Source of the DNA: Opacimonas sp002292215
GTDB taxonomy: Bacteria > Pseudomonadota > Gammaproteobacteria > Enterobacterales > Alteromonadaceae
Reading direction: 5' to 3'
Assembly (NCBI GenBank): GCA_943846745.1
Contig: OX044360.1
Span: 1,550,001 to 1,614,000, forward strand
Length of the DNA: 64,000 nt
A program made the position numbers and the translations under genes. Every line of letters begins with the position of its first letter. Positions within the stretch are counted from its first letter, which is position 1. Shown in pieces: positions 18,433-26,619 of the stretch. Under the pieces are notes generated by a model. The model saw only the letters and a list, made by a program, of their open reading frames with translations. It did no database searches and was not told where the DNA came from.

Positions 18433-18465
18433 GCCATGTTAGTGCCATATTAGTGCCATGTTAGT
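18433..18465. repeat. Three tandem copies of an 11-bp unit
   Basis: The unit GCCATGTTAGT occurs three times head to tail (18433, 18444, 18455), the middle copy having A instead of G at one position. The period is close to one turn of B-DNA. It lies just upstream of the lipoprotein gene, in a region with no other recognised element. Confidence 0.8.
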
Positions 18466-18575
18466 ACCAATGAATTTACTATTAAGCTGGTAACAAGTAC
18501 ATCCTGCCAACCGGATATCACATTGTATCTTGTGGCTGAGCAAGATTATACCCCTCTTTCATTAAACAAGGATTA

Positions 18576-18719
18576 GTGTCGCGCAACTTCGTTCAGATTT
18601 ACGCTATGCCGGCCTTAGGTTGGCTGGAGCTTGATCCTGACACCAGTGCATCCAATGATACAACGGTGTGCAGTATTGTTACCAACCAAGGGGATAGAAT
18701 CACCTTTAAAGCCGATTAA
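18576..18719 (+). CDS. Possible 47-residue small ORF, unrecognised
   Basis: A GTG at 18576 preceded by AAGGATTA, a plausible ribosome binding site, opens 47 codons to a TAA at 18717-18719. The product is acidic, with LGWLELDPDT in the middle and no membrane segment. I do not recognise it. The local base use is more GC-rich than the flanks, which is why it drew attention. It could equally be the tail of a decayed gene or chance. Confidence 0.25.
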   Translation: MSRNFVQIYAMPALGWLELDPDTSASNDTTVCSIVTNQGDRITFKAD

Positions 18720-18810
18720 CAGCCTACGTACACGACTGCTTTTTATTTACTTTTTTGCTACTATAGCGAACATATATATAGCATCACTCTCAATTGAAAG
18801 GTAATCGACG

Positions 18811-19353
18811 TTGGCTCAGTACAATATTGGACTATTTTATGGTTCCACCACTTGCTATACCGAAATGGCAGCGGAAAAAATAAAAGCACAGCTTGAAGCA
18901 CTTTGCCCACAGCTTGATATCCCATTGTTAAACATCAAAGACACATCACTAGATGACATCGCGCAATTTGATATTGTATTACTCGGCATTTCGACTTGGG
19001 ATTTTGGTGAGTTACAAGAAGACTGGGAAGCGCATTGGGATGATATCCATGGAGTTGATTTTACCGGCAAAACTGCCGCAATATTTGGCTTAGGTGATCA
19101 AATGGGCTATGCCGAATGGTTTCAAGATGCCGTCGGCATGTTACATGATGTGATTGTTCCCAATGGTGCAGATATTGTGGGTTACTGGCCAAATGAAGGC
19201 TATGATTTTATTGCCTCCAAAGCATTAACCGAAGATAAATCTTTTTTTGTTGGGTTATCGTTAGATGATGAAAACCAGTTTGATGAAAGTGACTCGCGCA
19301 TTGCTAAATGGTGTGAGCAAATCTTAGCTGAACTAGACATCAACACGATCTAA
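18811..19353 (+). CDS. fldB: Flavodoxin FldB-type
   Basis: A 180-residue long-chain flavodoxin that follows E. coli FldB closely: GLFYGSTTCYTEMAAEKI is the FMN phosphate loop, STWDFGELQEDW and GLGDQMGYAEWF the two loops around the isoalloxazine ring, and GYWPNEGYDF the long-chain insertion. It is a cytosolic low-potential electron carrier. Translation appears to start with TTG at 18811, preceded by GAAAGG. It is separated from the next gene by four bases, which implies co-expression. Confidence 0.93.
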   Translation: MAQYNIGLFYGSTTCYTEMAAEKIKAQLEALCPQLDIPLLNIKDTSLDDIAQFDIVLLGISTWDFGELQEDWEAHWDDIHGVDFTGKTAAIFGLGDQMGYAEWFQDAVGMLHDVIVPNGADIVGYWPNEGYDFIASKALTEDKSFFVGLSLDDENQFDESDSRIAKWCEQILAELDINTI

Positions 19354-19357
19354 CGCG

Positions 19358-20143
19358 ATGACGATGGCGTCGGATTCACGTTTGCATCAGGGCTTTTTCC
19401 GTAATGGGCAATCTCATCGCGATGGCGCAGATGTGAGTTTTAAAGATATTCTTAAATTATTTGGCTTTCGCACAATTGAAATCGGACGCTGGGTCAGCGC
19501 ACAAGAACAGCAAATCGCAGCTAACTTATTTTTTGATGCGCTGTATGATTTGTGCGATATTTTACAAGTGCCGGAGCAAGTTATATCGCTTAAAGGTCGC
19601 TTAGGCATTGCGTTTGGTAAAGGTGGTAGACGGGGCGTGTGCGCTCATTACACACCAGCGAAACATGAAATTAGTCTAGCTAAAAATGCCGGAGCGGGAA
19701 GTTTAGCCCACGAATGGTTTCATGCCTTTGATCATTATATTGGTCAAAAAATGTATCGAGATGTGCCCAATTCAATGTTTGCATCAGTCGGGTATTTGCA
19801 TCATCAACTGTTAATAGAACACCCGCTTAATATACAACTCGCACAATGCTTTACTCAAATTTTACTGAGTGGGGACAAATCGCAACCCAGTGACTTTTTT
19901 TATCAAGCGAAAAAACTCGATGAAACTTATGGCGGTGTCTATTTTACGAAGCCAGAAGAGCTTTGTGCACGAGCCTTTGAATCGTTAATCCAAGATAGTG
20001 TCATCACCAACCAGTTTTTAGTATCCGGCACCAAAAAATCAGCACTCGCTAAGGCTGGAGCCTATCCAATGGGACAAGCCCGACATGAAATTAATCAACA
20101 ATTGCTCACATATTTTAGTTGGTTAGGTCAATCTTTACGCTAA
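19358..20143 (+). CDS. CLCA_X family protein with HEXXH motif
   Basis: A 261-residue protein resembling the proteobacterial proteins annotated as CLCA_X family and the LPD1-type domain of phage polyvalent proteins. The most telling feature is AHEWFHAFDHY, an HEXXH zinc-metallopeptidase-like motif with His118, Glu119 and His122. Upstream comes FGKGGRRGVCAHYTP and downstream a possible third ligand region (KPEELCARAFESLIQD). There is no signal peptide, so it is probably cytosolic. A protease role is inferred from the motif only. The start is four bases after fldB with no independent ribosome binding site, so translation is likely coupled. Confidence 0.7.
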   Translation: MTMASDSRLHQGFFRNGQSHRDGADVSFKDILKLFGFRTIEIGRWVSAQEQQIAANLFFDALYDLCDILQVPEQVISLKGRLGIAFGKGGRRGVCAHYTPAKHEISLAKNAGAGSLAHEWFHAFDHYIGQKMYRDVPNSMFASVGYLHHQLLIEHPLNIQLAQCFTQILLSGDKSQPSDFFYQAKKLDETYGGVYFTKPEELCARAFESLIQDSVITNQFLVSGTKKSALAKAGAYPMGQARHEINQQLLTYFSWLGQSLR

Positions 20144-20255
20144 TTTCTCCCTGTAATGCAAAAAAATGTAAAATGTGTTTACAAACCCCTACCCATTTTT
20201 GATATTTTCTTTATACTATGTGCTGATACGTTTTAAGGAATAAGAAAAATAGGCT

Positions 20256-20663
20256 ATGAAAAGAAAAAAACATACCTCAAGTGATGACGACGCACAGATT
20301 GATATGACCCCGATGTTAGACATCGTTTTCATCATGTTGATATTCTTTATCGTGACAACGTCATTTGTTAAGGAAAAAGGACTCGAAGCAAGTCGTCCTA
20401 AAGATAACACTGAATCACAACAACCAAGTAAATCTTTGTCTATTCAAATTGATGATGTTGGCGTGATTAAAATGAATGGTCGTGAAGTCGACATTCGTCG
20501 TGTTGTTGCCAATATCCAAACTTACTTAGCTGAAAATAATACTGATTCAGCTGCTATCCAAGCTCATGAAGATACTGAGCATGGCATTGTAGTTGAAGTA
20601 ATGAACCAAGCTAAAATTGCGGGTATTAATAAAATTTCAGTGCTCGTTAAAGATAAAAAATAA
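20256..20663 (+). CDS. exbD: ExbD/TolR-family biopolymer transport protein
   Basis: A 135-residue protein with a short cytoplasmic N-terminus, one membrane helix and a periplasmic domain. The key aspartate is Asp22 in DMTPMLDIVFIMLIFFIV, the proton-path residue of ExbD/TolR. With ExbB and TonB it would power outer-membrane receptors, of which the window has two. AAGGAA precedes the ATG. No exbB or tonB is adjacent; the gene is followed immediately by a terminator and stands alone. Confidence 0.9.
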   Translation: MKRKKHTSSDDDAQIDMTPMLDIVFIMLIFFIVTTSFVKEKGLEASRPKDNTESQQPSKSLSIQIDDVGVIKMNGREVDIRRVVANIQTYLAENNTDSAAIQAHEDTEHGIVVEVMNQAKIAGINKISVLVKDKK

Positions 20664-20682
20664 CGACCCAAGCACGAATCCA

Positions 20683-20718
20683 AAACCACCGCGTCGGTAA
20701 CGATTCGGTGGTTTTTTT
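20683..20718 (+). terminator. Rho-independent terminator after exbD
   Basis: Stem AAACCACCG (20683-20691) pairs with CGGTGGTTT (20706-20714), followed by a T run. It lies 20 bases after the exbD stop and marks the gene as a separate unit. Confidence 0.85.
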
Positions 20719-20729
20719 TGTGTTGTTTT

Positions 20730-21242
20730 TTATGGGTGTTGGATTTTTCGTTGCTGCCACATCTTAAAGGCAATACTACATAGATTAACAGTATTGAATA
20801 CTGACCCGAATATACTTCCGACAGCAAGCGCATAAACCAACCCGATGCTTTCTGCAAAGATAAACCAACGTCGCATCACGGCAATATCCGTAAACATGAT
20901 AGAGCCAGCCGTAAAAATAAACGCTGAGGTATAAGCAAGTAAAATGATGTACCCATGCTCTAATATGACCCATTCATAAATAAAAAAGCCAATGTTTAAG
21001 CTAATAAATAACACAAGTACCCATGTGCCTCGAACGGCCAAAGTCACCGCGTTACGAATTGCCGCTAAGCCGCAACCAATACCTGCAGCCATAGCGCCAA
21101 GTAAAAAATAGTGCGTACTCAAACACAGCATCGCTCCACCGGACAAATACAGATAGCGACGCATGTTATTACTGCGATAGCCCACAAGATTAAATATAAT
21201 CGCGCCAAAGCCAAACGCTTCAGCAATCCACACATTTTCCAA
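20730..21242 (-). CDS. YgjV-family inner-membrane protein
   Basis: A multi-pass membrane protein of about 170 residues with five or so hydrophobic segments. The spacing and the segments FGFGAIIFNLVGYRS and AAIRNAVTLAV match the bacterial inner-membrane YgjV family, whose function is unknown. The frame extends to a TTG at 21269, but TTGGAG lies seven bases before a second TTG at 21242, giving a start (MENVWIAEAFG) that fits the family better. It is 48 bases downstream of the NAD(P)-binding gene and may be co-transcribed with it. Confidence 0.75.
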   Translation of the reverse strand: MENVWIAEAFGFGAIIFNLVGYRSNNMRRYLYLSGGAMLCLSTHYFLLGAMAAGIGCGLAAIRNAVTLAVRGTWVLVLFISLNIGFFIYEWVILEHGYIILLAYTSAFIFTAGSIMFTDIAVMRRWFIFAESIGLVYALAVGSIFGSVFNTVNLCSIAFKMWQQRKIQHP

Positions 21243-21289
21243 TGTATTACTCCAAGAATAGATAAACAAACATCAACGTAATTGATTAA

Positions 21290-21922
21290 CTACAGAGGTT
21301 GTAGCTTAATCATTTGTGCTGCAACGGCACTTGCATGCACCGGTTTGTATTTGGCTAACGGCCCTACAAAACAAAATGATAAGAGCTGGGAAATCTTGAT
21401 TGACCACTGCTCAGCACGGCGATACTCGTTACGTTGACCGATTAATAATGAGGGTCTAACCGCAGCTGCATGTTGTAATTGCGGCATGGAAATAATCGAT
21501 GATTCCAGCTCACCTTTGACTTTCAAATAGAAATTTTTACTGTTTTTGTTGGCTCCAACACTAGAAATCCATACAAATCCTTGGGCTCGTTGGGCTCTAG
21601 CTAATTGCGCACACACATGGATAAATTCAAAATCAACACGACGAAACGCGGCACGACTCTGCGCTTTTTTGATGGTAGTACCTAAGCAACAAAATACATG
21701 ATCAACGGTAAAGTATCCTTGGTAATCTTGTAACTGTTCAAAATCAATAACCACTGGCTGTAATTTACCCTCAGGATCAGGGTAATCATGACTGGATAAA
21801 GGACGTCTGATTAAGCATGTGATGGATTTGTAGCCAGGATGGCGCAGTAATTGATTGACTAATTCTTTACCAACTAACCCGCTTGCCCCGATGACACAGG
21901 CTGATTTTCTATTATCACTCAT
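21290..21922 (-). CDS. NAD(P)-binding Rossmann-fold protein (YbjT/HTATIP2-like)
   Basis: A 210-residue atypical short-chain dehydrogenase. The N-terminal ACVIGASGLVGKELVNQLL is the dinucleotide-binding motif, followed by FCCLGTTIKKAQSRAAFRRVD and VWISSVGANKNSKNFYLKVKGELE, the pattern of the HTATIP2/TIP30-like group. It is cytosolic and its substrate is unknown. It precedes the YgjV-like gene and is divergent from the DPP-IV-like peptidase gene 83 bases away. Confidence 0.85.
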   Translation of the reverse strand: MSDNRKSACVIGASGLVGKELVNQLLRHPGYKSITCLIRRPLSSHDYPDPEGKLQPVVIDFEQLQDYQGYFTVDHVFCCLGTTIKKAQSRAAFRRVDFEFIHVCAQLARAQRAQGFVWISSVGANKNSKNFYLKVKGELESSIISMPQLQHAAAVRPSLLIGQRNEYRRAEQWSIKISQLLSFCFVGPLAKYKPVHASAVAAQMIKLQPL

Positions 21923-22005
21923 AGTTTATTAATTATTTTTTATCCGTTAAAGTAAACATGGTAAATTATGCGCCTTCTAAAGTCATGCAACGATAAGGTA
22001 ATAAT

Positions 22006-24252
22006 ATGAAAAATAACCTATTTATGATCGTCTCTTCTCTATTTATCACTCTAAGTTTCACTAGCCATTGTGTGTCTGCTGATGATACACAGCCCCTTGC
22101 TCCAATTGCCCCCTTAGATATCGAACGGATATTTTCAGCGCCGGCATTACAAGGTACAGCACCGTCGATGGTTAAACTTTCTCCCGATGGTAAACGTGTG
22201 ACCTTTATCCGTGCTAAAGCAACCGATAATAGTCGTTTCGACTTATGGGAATACAATATTAAAGATAAGCAATTACGTTTGCTGTTTGATGCTGATGACT
22301 TGCATCAAGGCGATGAAAACTTATCTGATGAAGAAAAAGCACGACGTGAGCGCATGCGTGTTTCCGGATCGGGTATTTTATCCTACAGTTGGTCAGCAGA
22401 TGGCAAAGCTCTATTATTTCCACTCGCTGGGGATGTATTTTATTACTTTATTGGTGCGAAAAAAGCACAGCAACTTCTCAATACGCCAGAATTTGAGACT
22501 GATATTAAGCTTTCCCCAAAAGGTAATTATATTTCCTTTATTCGTAACCAAAACATCTTTATCAAACATATCGCTACAGGCAAAGAACAAGCTTTGACGA
22601 CACAAGGTGGTGGCACAATTAAATATGGTATGGCCGAGTTTGTTGCCCAAGAAGAAATGGGGCAGTTAACCGGCTACTGGTGGGCACCGGATGAGTCGCA
22701 TATCGCCTTTACGCGCGTTGATGAGACGCCGGTAGATGTCATCACCCGTTCAGAAATTTATGCCGAACGTATTACCACCATCGAGCAAAAATACCCTAAA
22801 GCTGGCACACCCAATGTATTGCTTGAGCTTTACGTGCAGAATATTCAAACCCAACAGCGTCAAGCGATTAACTTAGGTACTGAGCAGGATATTTATTTAC
22901 CTAGAGTACAATGGTCTAATACCAGTGCACTGCTCACCTATCAAGTCCAGTCACGCAATCAGCAAACATTACAGTTATTTGGTTATGATGTTGCGACACA
23001 ACTTAGCACAACTCTATTAACCGAACACAGTTCTACATGGCTTAATTTACACGATGATTTGCATTTTTTACGTCAACAAGATGCGTTCATCTGGGCATCC
23101 GAACGCGATGGCTTTAAGCACCTATATTTGTATCGTACTAATGGCGAATTGCTCCGTCAACTCACTAGTGGTGATTGGGTTGTGACGAGTATCGCCGCGA
23201 TTGACGAAAATACAGGGTCAATTTATATCAATGGCCGTAAAGATACTCCATTAGAGTCTCATGTATATGCGGTGGATATGCAAACGTCATCGGTACAACG
23301 GATCACTGAGTTGGGTAAACACCATGATGTGAAATTCGCCAAAGATGCATCGATTTATGTAGATGTATTCTCGGATATAAATACCCCCGCTCAAACTGGT
23401 TTATATTTTGCTAATGGTCAATTTATTACTTGGTTAGATGAAAATAAAGTGTCAGCTAATCATCCTCTAGCACCTTATGCTAGTGAGTGGATTGCCCCTG
23501 AATTTGGCACAATTGCAGCTCCAGATAATACACAATTGCATTACCGTTTATATAAGCCCGCTAGCATTTCCGGAAAACACCCTGTTATCGTTTATCACTA
23601 TGGTGGACCAAGAGCACAAGTCGTCACCAATAAATGGGGTGGTAACCGCGGCTTAATGTTCCAATACTGGGCACAACAAGGCTATGTGGTATTTAGTATT
23701 GATAACCGTGGTTCATATTATCGCGGTAAAGCATTTGAGGATCCGATTTATAAAGCGATGGGCTCAATTGAAATTGAGGATCAAAAGCTTGGGGTTGATT
23801 ACTTACGCACGTTGGACTTTGTGGATCCGGCCAAAATTGGCGTCTATGGCCATAGCTACGGTGGTTACATGAGCTTAATGGCAATGTTTAAAGCACCCGA
23901 TTATTTTGCTGTTGGTGTATCTGGCGCACCCGTTACAGAATGGCGCCTATACGATACTCATTACACTGAACGCTACATGGGTAACCCTAATACTGATAAA
24001 GCCGCATATGATGCTGCCTCGGTCTTTCCATACGCGAATAACTTACAAGGTGAGCTGTTGATATATCATGGAATGGCGGACGACAATGTCTTATTCACGC
24101 ATGCCACTAAGCTATATAAACATTTACAAGACAACGCAAAGTTATTTCACGTGATGGATTATCCGGGTAAAAAACACAGTATCCGTGGTAAAAACACCCA
24201 AATACATATGTTTAAGAAGATCACCCATCACTTTGATACCTATCTAAAATAA
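22006..24252 (+). CDS. S9 family (dipeptidyl-peptidase IV-like) serine peptidase
   Basis: A 748-residue exported peptidase: signal peptide (residues 1-25), an eight-bladed DPP-IV N-terminal propeller to about residue 480, and a C-terminal alpha/beta-hydrolase. The nucleophile Ser617 is in YGHSYGGYMS, the Asp in GMADDNV and the His in GKKHSIRG. The propeller carries EEMGQ, matching the double-Glu site that anchors the substrate's free N-terminus. It likely removes X-Pro or similar dipeptides in the periplasm or outside, feeding on peptides. It ends four bases before the convergent PH-like gene. Confidence 0.93.
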   Translation: MKNNLFMIVSSLFITLSFTSHCVSADDTQPLAPIAPLDIERIFSAPALQGTAPSMVKLSPDGKRVTFIRAKATDNSRFDLWEYNIKDKQLRLLFDADDLHQGDENLSDEEKARRERMRVSGSGILSYSWSADGKALLFPLAGDVFYYFIGAKKAQQLLNTPEFETDIKLSPKGNYISFIRNQNIFIKHIATGKEQALTTQGGGTIKYGMAEFVAQEEMGQLTGYWWAPDESHIAFTRVDETPVDVITRSEIYAERITTIEQKYPKAGTPNVLLELYVQNIQTQQRQAINLGTEQDIYLPRVQWSNTSALLTYQVQSRNQQTLQLFGYDVATQLSTTLLTEHSSTWLNLHDDLHFLRQQDAFIWASERDGFKHLYLYRTNGELLRQLTSGDWVVTSIAAIDENTGSIYINGRKDTPLESHVYAVDMQTSSVQRITELGKHHDVKFAKDASIYVDVFSDINTPAQTGLYFANGQFITWLDENKVSANHPLAPYASEWIAPEFGTIAAPDNTQLHYRLYKPASISGKHPVIVYHYGGPRAQVVTNKWGGNRGLMFQYWAQQGYVVFSIDNRGSYYRGKAFEDPIYKAMGSIEIEDQKLGVDYLRTLDFVDPAKIGVYGHSYGGYMSLMAMFKAPDYFAVGVSGAPVTEWRLYDTHYTERYMGNPNTDKAAYDAASVFPYANNLQGELLIYHGMADDNVLFTHATKLYKHLQDNAKLFHVMDYPGKKHSIRGKNTQIHMFKKITHHFDTYLK

Positions 24253-24255
24253 TAA

Positions 24256-24459
24256 TTAGGTAAACATATTATTAGCAAGAGATTGCTGAACTCCCATGGC
24301 GCAATCAGGCGTCATGGTTATTTCCATGGGTTCGGCTTGACCCGACACATAAATTTTTAATTCCGATTCCATCTCAAAGCGCCCAGCTGTTTCCACTTTA
24401 AACTGAGTGATTGCTTTAAATGGAATGCTATGATATTCCACTAAATAATCCCATCTCAT
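24256..24459 (-). CDS. Short PH-domain protein (bPH, PF08000-like), apparently N-terminally shortened
   Basis: The 67-residue product matches only the second half of PF08000-type PH domains, from VEYHSIPFKAITQFKVETAG to the end. Full members have about 120 residues and usually start MGLxxG. Here AAGGAGTA precedes the ATG at 24459, so translation is plausible. A second ATG five bases downstream (24454) reads MGLFSGIS then stops, which looks like the original family start in another frame. The arrangement suggests loss of about 45 codons with restart in the right frame. It may be a remnant or a working fragment. Confidence 0.6.
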   Translation of the reverse strand: MRWDYLVEYHSIPFKAITQFKVETAGRFEMESELKIYVSGQAEPMEITMTPDCAMGVQQSLANNMFT

Positions 24460-24511
24460 TACTCCTTGTTTATGAACGAGCGTTAATTTTTATTATCATT
24501 GCACTCTTTTA

Positions 24512-24540
24512 TTATCATTCCACTGAGTGTAGCTTATAAT
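24512..24540 (+). promoter_or_regulatory. Sigma-70-like promoter for the threonine/serine dehydratase gene
   Basis: TTATCA (24512-24517) and a perfect TATAAT (24535-24540) are separated by 17 bases. Transcription would begin near 24547, upstream of the ATG at 24577 but downstream of the longer frame's start at 24499, which settles the choice of start. Confidence 0.55.
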
Positions 24541-24576
24541 CGGGCTTTATATGAGCACTTTATAATGAGAAATACG

Positions 24577-25578
24577 ATGGCAACTTTACCTGAATTTACT
24601 GATGTTCAAGCAGCATACGAACGTATCAAAGCACATGTTACCCAGACTCCTGTAGTCACATCATCCCTGCTCAATGCTTGGCTTGGTCATACGGTTTTAT
24701 TTAAGGCGGAATGTTTACAACGGACAGGTTCGTTTAAGCTAAGGGGGGCGACTAATTTTTTACATCATTATTGCCAAACCCATGGTTTACCAGAGAAGAT
24801 TGTCGCTAATTCCTCAGGTAATCACGCACAAGCGGTTGCCTATGCCGGCAGTATGCTCAATATTCCTGTTGATATTTACTCTACCGAATCAATCTCTCCA
24901 ATCAAAGCGGCAGCAACACAGGATTATGGAGCTAAACTTCATTTATTTCCGACTCGCTTGGAAGCTGATGCTGCCGTAGCAGCTGCCGCTGAAACCGAAG
25001 GGGTATTGTGGATCCCACCGTTTAATCATGCCGATATTATTGCCGGTCAAGGTACCGCTGTATTAGAAGCAATAACCCAAACATCTGAACATACAATTAA
25101 TGCAGTATTTACCCCTTGTGGTGGCGGCGGTTTAACGAGTGGTGCGTTACTGACAACCAGAGCGTTAATCCCTGAGGCACAGATCATTGGTGTGGAACCT
25201 CAAAACGCCAATGACGCATCGATTTCATTGCAACAAGGCAGTATATATACCCTACCCGCACCAGCACAAACCTTAGCCGACGGAGCCGCGACACCTGCGG
25301 TAGGTGACATTACCTTTGAGTTTTTACAACAATTAGATGGTTTTTATGAAGTCAATGAAACTCAAATTGCCTACTGGACTCAATGGCTCCAGCACTTGCT
25401 GAAGCTGCACATAGAGCCTACTTGCTGCATGACAATGGCAGGAGCTGTCGCGTGGCTAACAGACCAACCCAAAGGTCAAACTGTGTTAGTCATGTTATCC
25501 GGTGGCAATATTGCGACATCGACAATGCAACAAATCTATGCGGTGGACTATCTGACTCAGCCGCCTTACTTGGATTGA
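24577..25578 (+). CDS. Threonine/serine dehydratase, PLP-dependent (fold type II)
   Basis: A 333-residue enzyme from the ATG at 24577. Lys54 in GSFKLRG forms the pyridoxal-phosphate Schiff base, SSGNHAQAVA binds the substrate carboxylate, and CGGGGL (Cys181-Gly185) holds the PLP phosphate. There is no C-terminal ACT-like domain, so this is not the isoleucine-sensitive biosynthetic IlvA. Catabolic threonine dehydratase or serine racemase-like activity are both possible. It deaminates L-Thr/L-Ser to the 2-oxo acid and ammonia. The gene is probably monocistronic. Confidence 0.88.
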   Translation: MATLPEFTDVQAAYERIKAHVTQTPVVTSSLLNAWLGHTVLFKAECLQRTGSFKLRGATNFLHHYCQTHGLPEKIVANSSGNHAQAVAYAGSMLNIPVDIYSTESISPIKAAATQDYGAKLHLFPTRLEADAAVAAAAETEGVLWIPPFNHADIIAGQGTAVLEAITQTSEHTINAVFTPCGGGGLTSGALLTTRALIPEAQIIGVEPQNANDASISLQQGSIYTLPAPAQTLADGAATPAVGDITFEFLQQLDGFYEVNETQIAYWTQWLQHLLKLHIEPTCCMTMAGAVAWLTDQPKGQTVLVMLSGGNIATSTMQQIYAVDYLTQPPYLD

Positions 25579-25677
25579 TAGCTCAATAGGGGATTTGACG
25601 CTGTAAAACGATATTATGAGTACTCGCTAACTTATATTTTATCGCTGTTGTTTCTGCAGCGGTGAGCAGGAACTCAT

Positions 25678-26547
25678 ATGAATCTTTACCAAAATAAATC
25701 TCATAGCACTTTTGTTGTATTGTTATTGCTTGTATTACCTTGTATCTCAGTTGCAGCAACCACTGCTCCAATACAACGAGCGTTGTTTGTGGGTAACAGC
25801 TTTAGTTACTACAACAATGGCATTCAAAATCACGTTGGCAATCTTGTGCGTTCAGCACAACAATGGGAAAAAGGAACGACACGCTATCGCATGGCAACGG
25901 TCTCGGGTGGTAATTTATCGGAGCATGTGGCGGGTGTATCTGGACTCCTTGATAATCAAGGCTATGACGCCCTCGTGATCCAAGGGTTATCCAACGGTCC
26001 CATAAAAAATAAAAAAACACATCAGCGCTTTTCAGACAATGCAGCCGCACTAATAAAACTGGCACGAGAGCATGGCGCACAACCTATATTATTTATGACT
26101 TGGCCCTATGCCAACACTCCCAAAATGACCAAGGCATTATTAGCGGCATATGCCAAAGTAGCCCAAACGCACCAAGTAATGTTAGTCCCAGTTGGACTGG
26201 CATTTGCCACAATTAATACACAATATCCTAATATCGACTTATATGCTCCTGATATTAGCGCCTTTAATATTGAGTCACATATCAAAGAAAATGATAAAAA
26301 TGCAAGCACAATAGATGCAGCACAGATCCTCTACAAAAAAGATATTAAACATCCCAGTATGGCTGGTACCTATTTAGCGGCATGCATGTTCTATGCTGCG
26401 TTTTATCAACAATCTCCAGTTGGGTTAGCCTATACAGCAGGCTTAACGCCTGAACAAGCGACTATTTTACAACAAGTCGCTTGGACAACATTGGTGGAGT
26501 ATTCCCGAAACAATAAAAGCGCCAAGCATATAAAAGCCCAGTCGTAA
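25678..26547 (+). CDS. SGNH-like hydrolase, exported
   Basis: A 289-residue protein with a signal peptide (cleavage after ISVAA, about residue 27). The block I motif is FVGNSFSY with Ser41 as nucleophile, and the C-terminal DIKHPS gives Asp222 and His225 in the DxxH arrangement of SGNH esterases. A GNS rather than GDS motif is common in the bacterial subgroup related to DUF4886. It probably acts on an ester in the periplasm, such as an acylated sugar or lipid, but the substrate is unknown. An AGGA precedes the ATG. Confidence 0.75.
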   Translation: MNLYQNKSHSTFVVLLLLVLPCISVAATTAPIQRALFVGNSFSYYNNGIQNHVGNLVRSAQQWEKGTTRYRMATVSGGNLSEHVAGVSGLLDNQGYDALVIQGLSNGPIKNKKTHQRFSDNAAALIKLAREHGAQPILFMTWPYANTPKMTKALLAAYAKVAQTHQVMLVPVGLAFATINTQYPNIDLYAPDISAFNIESHIKENDKNASTIDAAQILYKKDIKHPSMAGTYLAACMFYAAFYQQSPVGLAYTAGLTPEQATILQQVAWTTLVEYSRNNKSAKHIKAQS

Positions 26548-26558
26548 ACTGGGCTTTT
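26532..26558. terminator. Bidirectional terminator between the SGNH gene and pckA
   Basis: AAAAGCCCAG (26532-26541) pairs perfectly with CTGGGCTTTT (26549-26558). The stop codon of the SGNH gene lies in the loop. With A and T runs on both sides it can serve that gene and the convergent pckA. Confidence 0.85.
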
Positions 26559-26619
26559 ATCTCTCAATGTGACTGCGCGTTAAGTAGATTCACAACAATT
26601 CATCAATGCACATTAACCT

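Larger units (their letters stand above)
18381..18810. other. Intergenic region between lipoprotein gene and fldB
   Basis: This gap of about 430 bases contains three tandem copies of an 11-base unit at 18433-18465 and a possible 47-codon reading frame at 18576-18719, both listed separately. It must also hold the promoters of the divergent lipoprotein and fldB genes, but no clear -35/-10 pair stands out. I see no RNA gene or insertion sequence in it. Confidence 0.5.

Noticed and set aside
22211..22597. Plus-strand frame of 128 codons inside the DPP-IV-like gene
   Set aside because: Alternate frame of a well-supported peptidase; no motif and no independent start signal.
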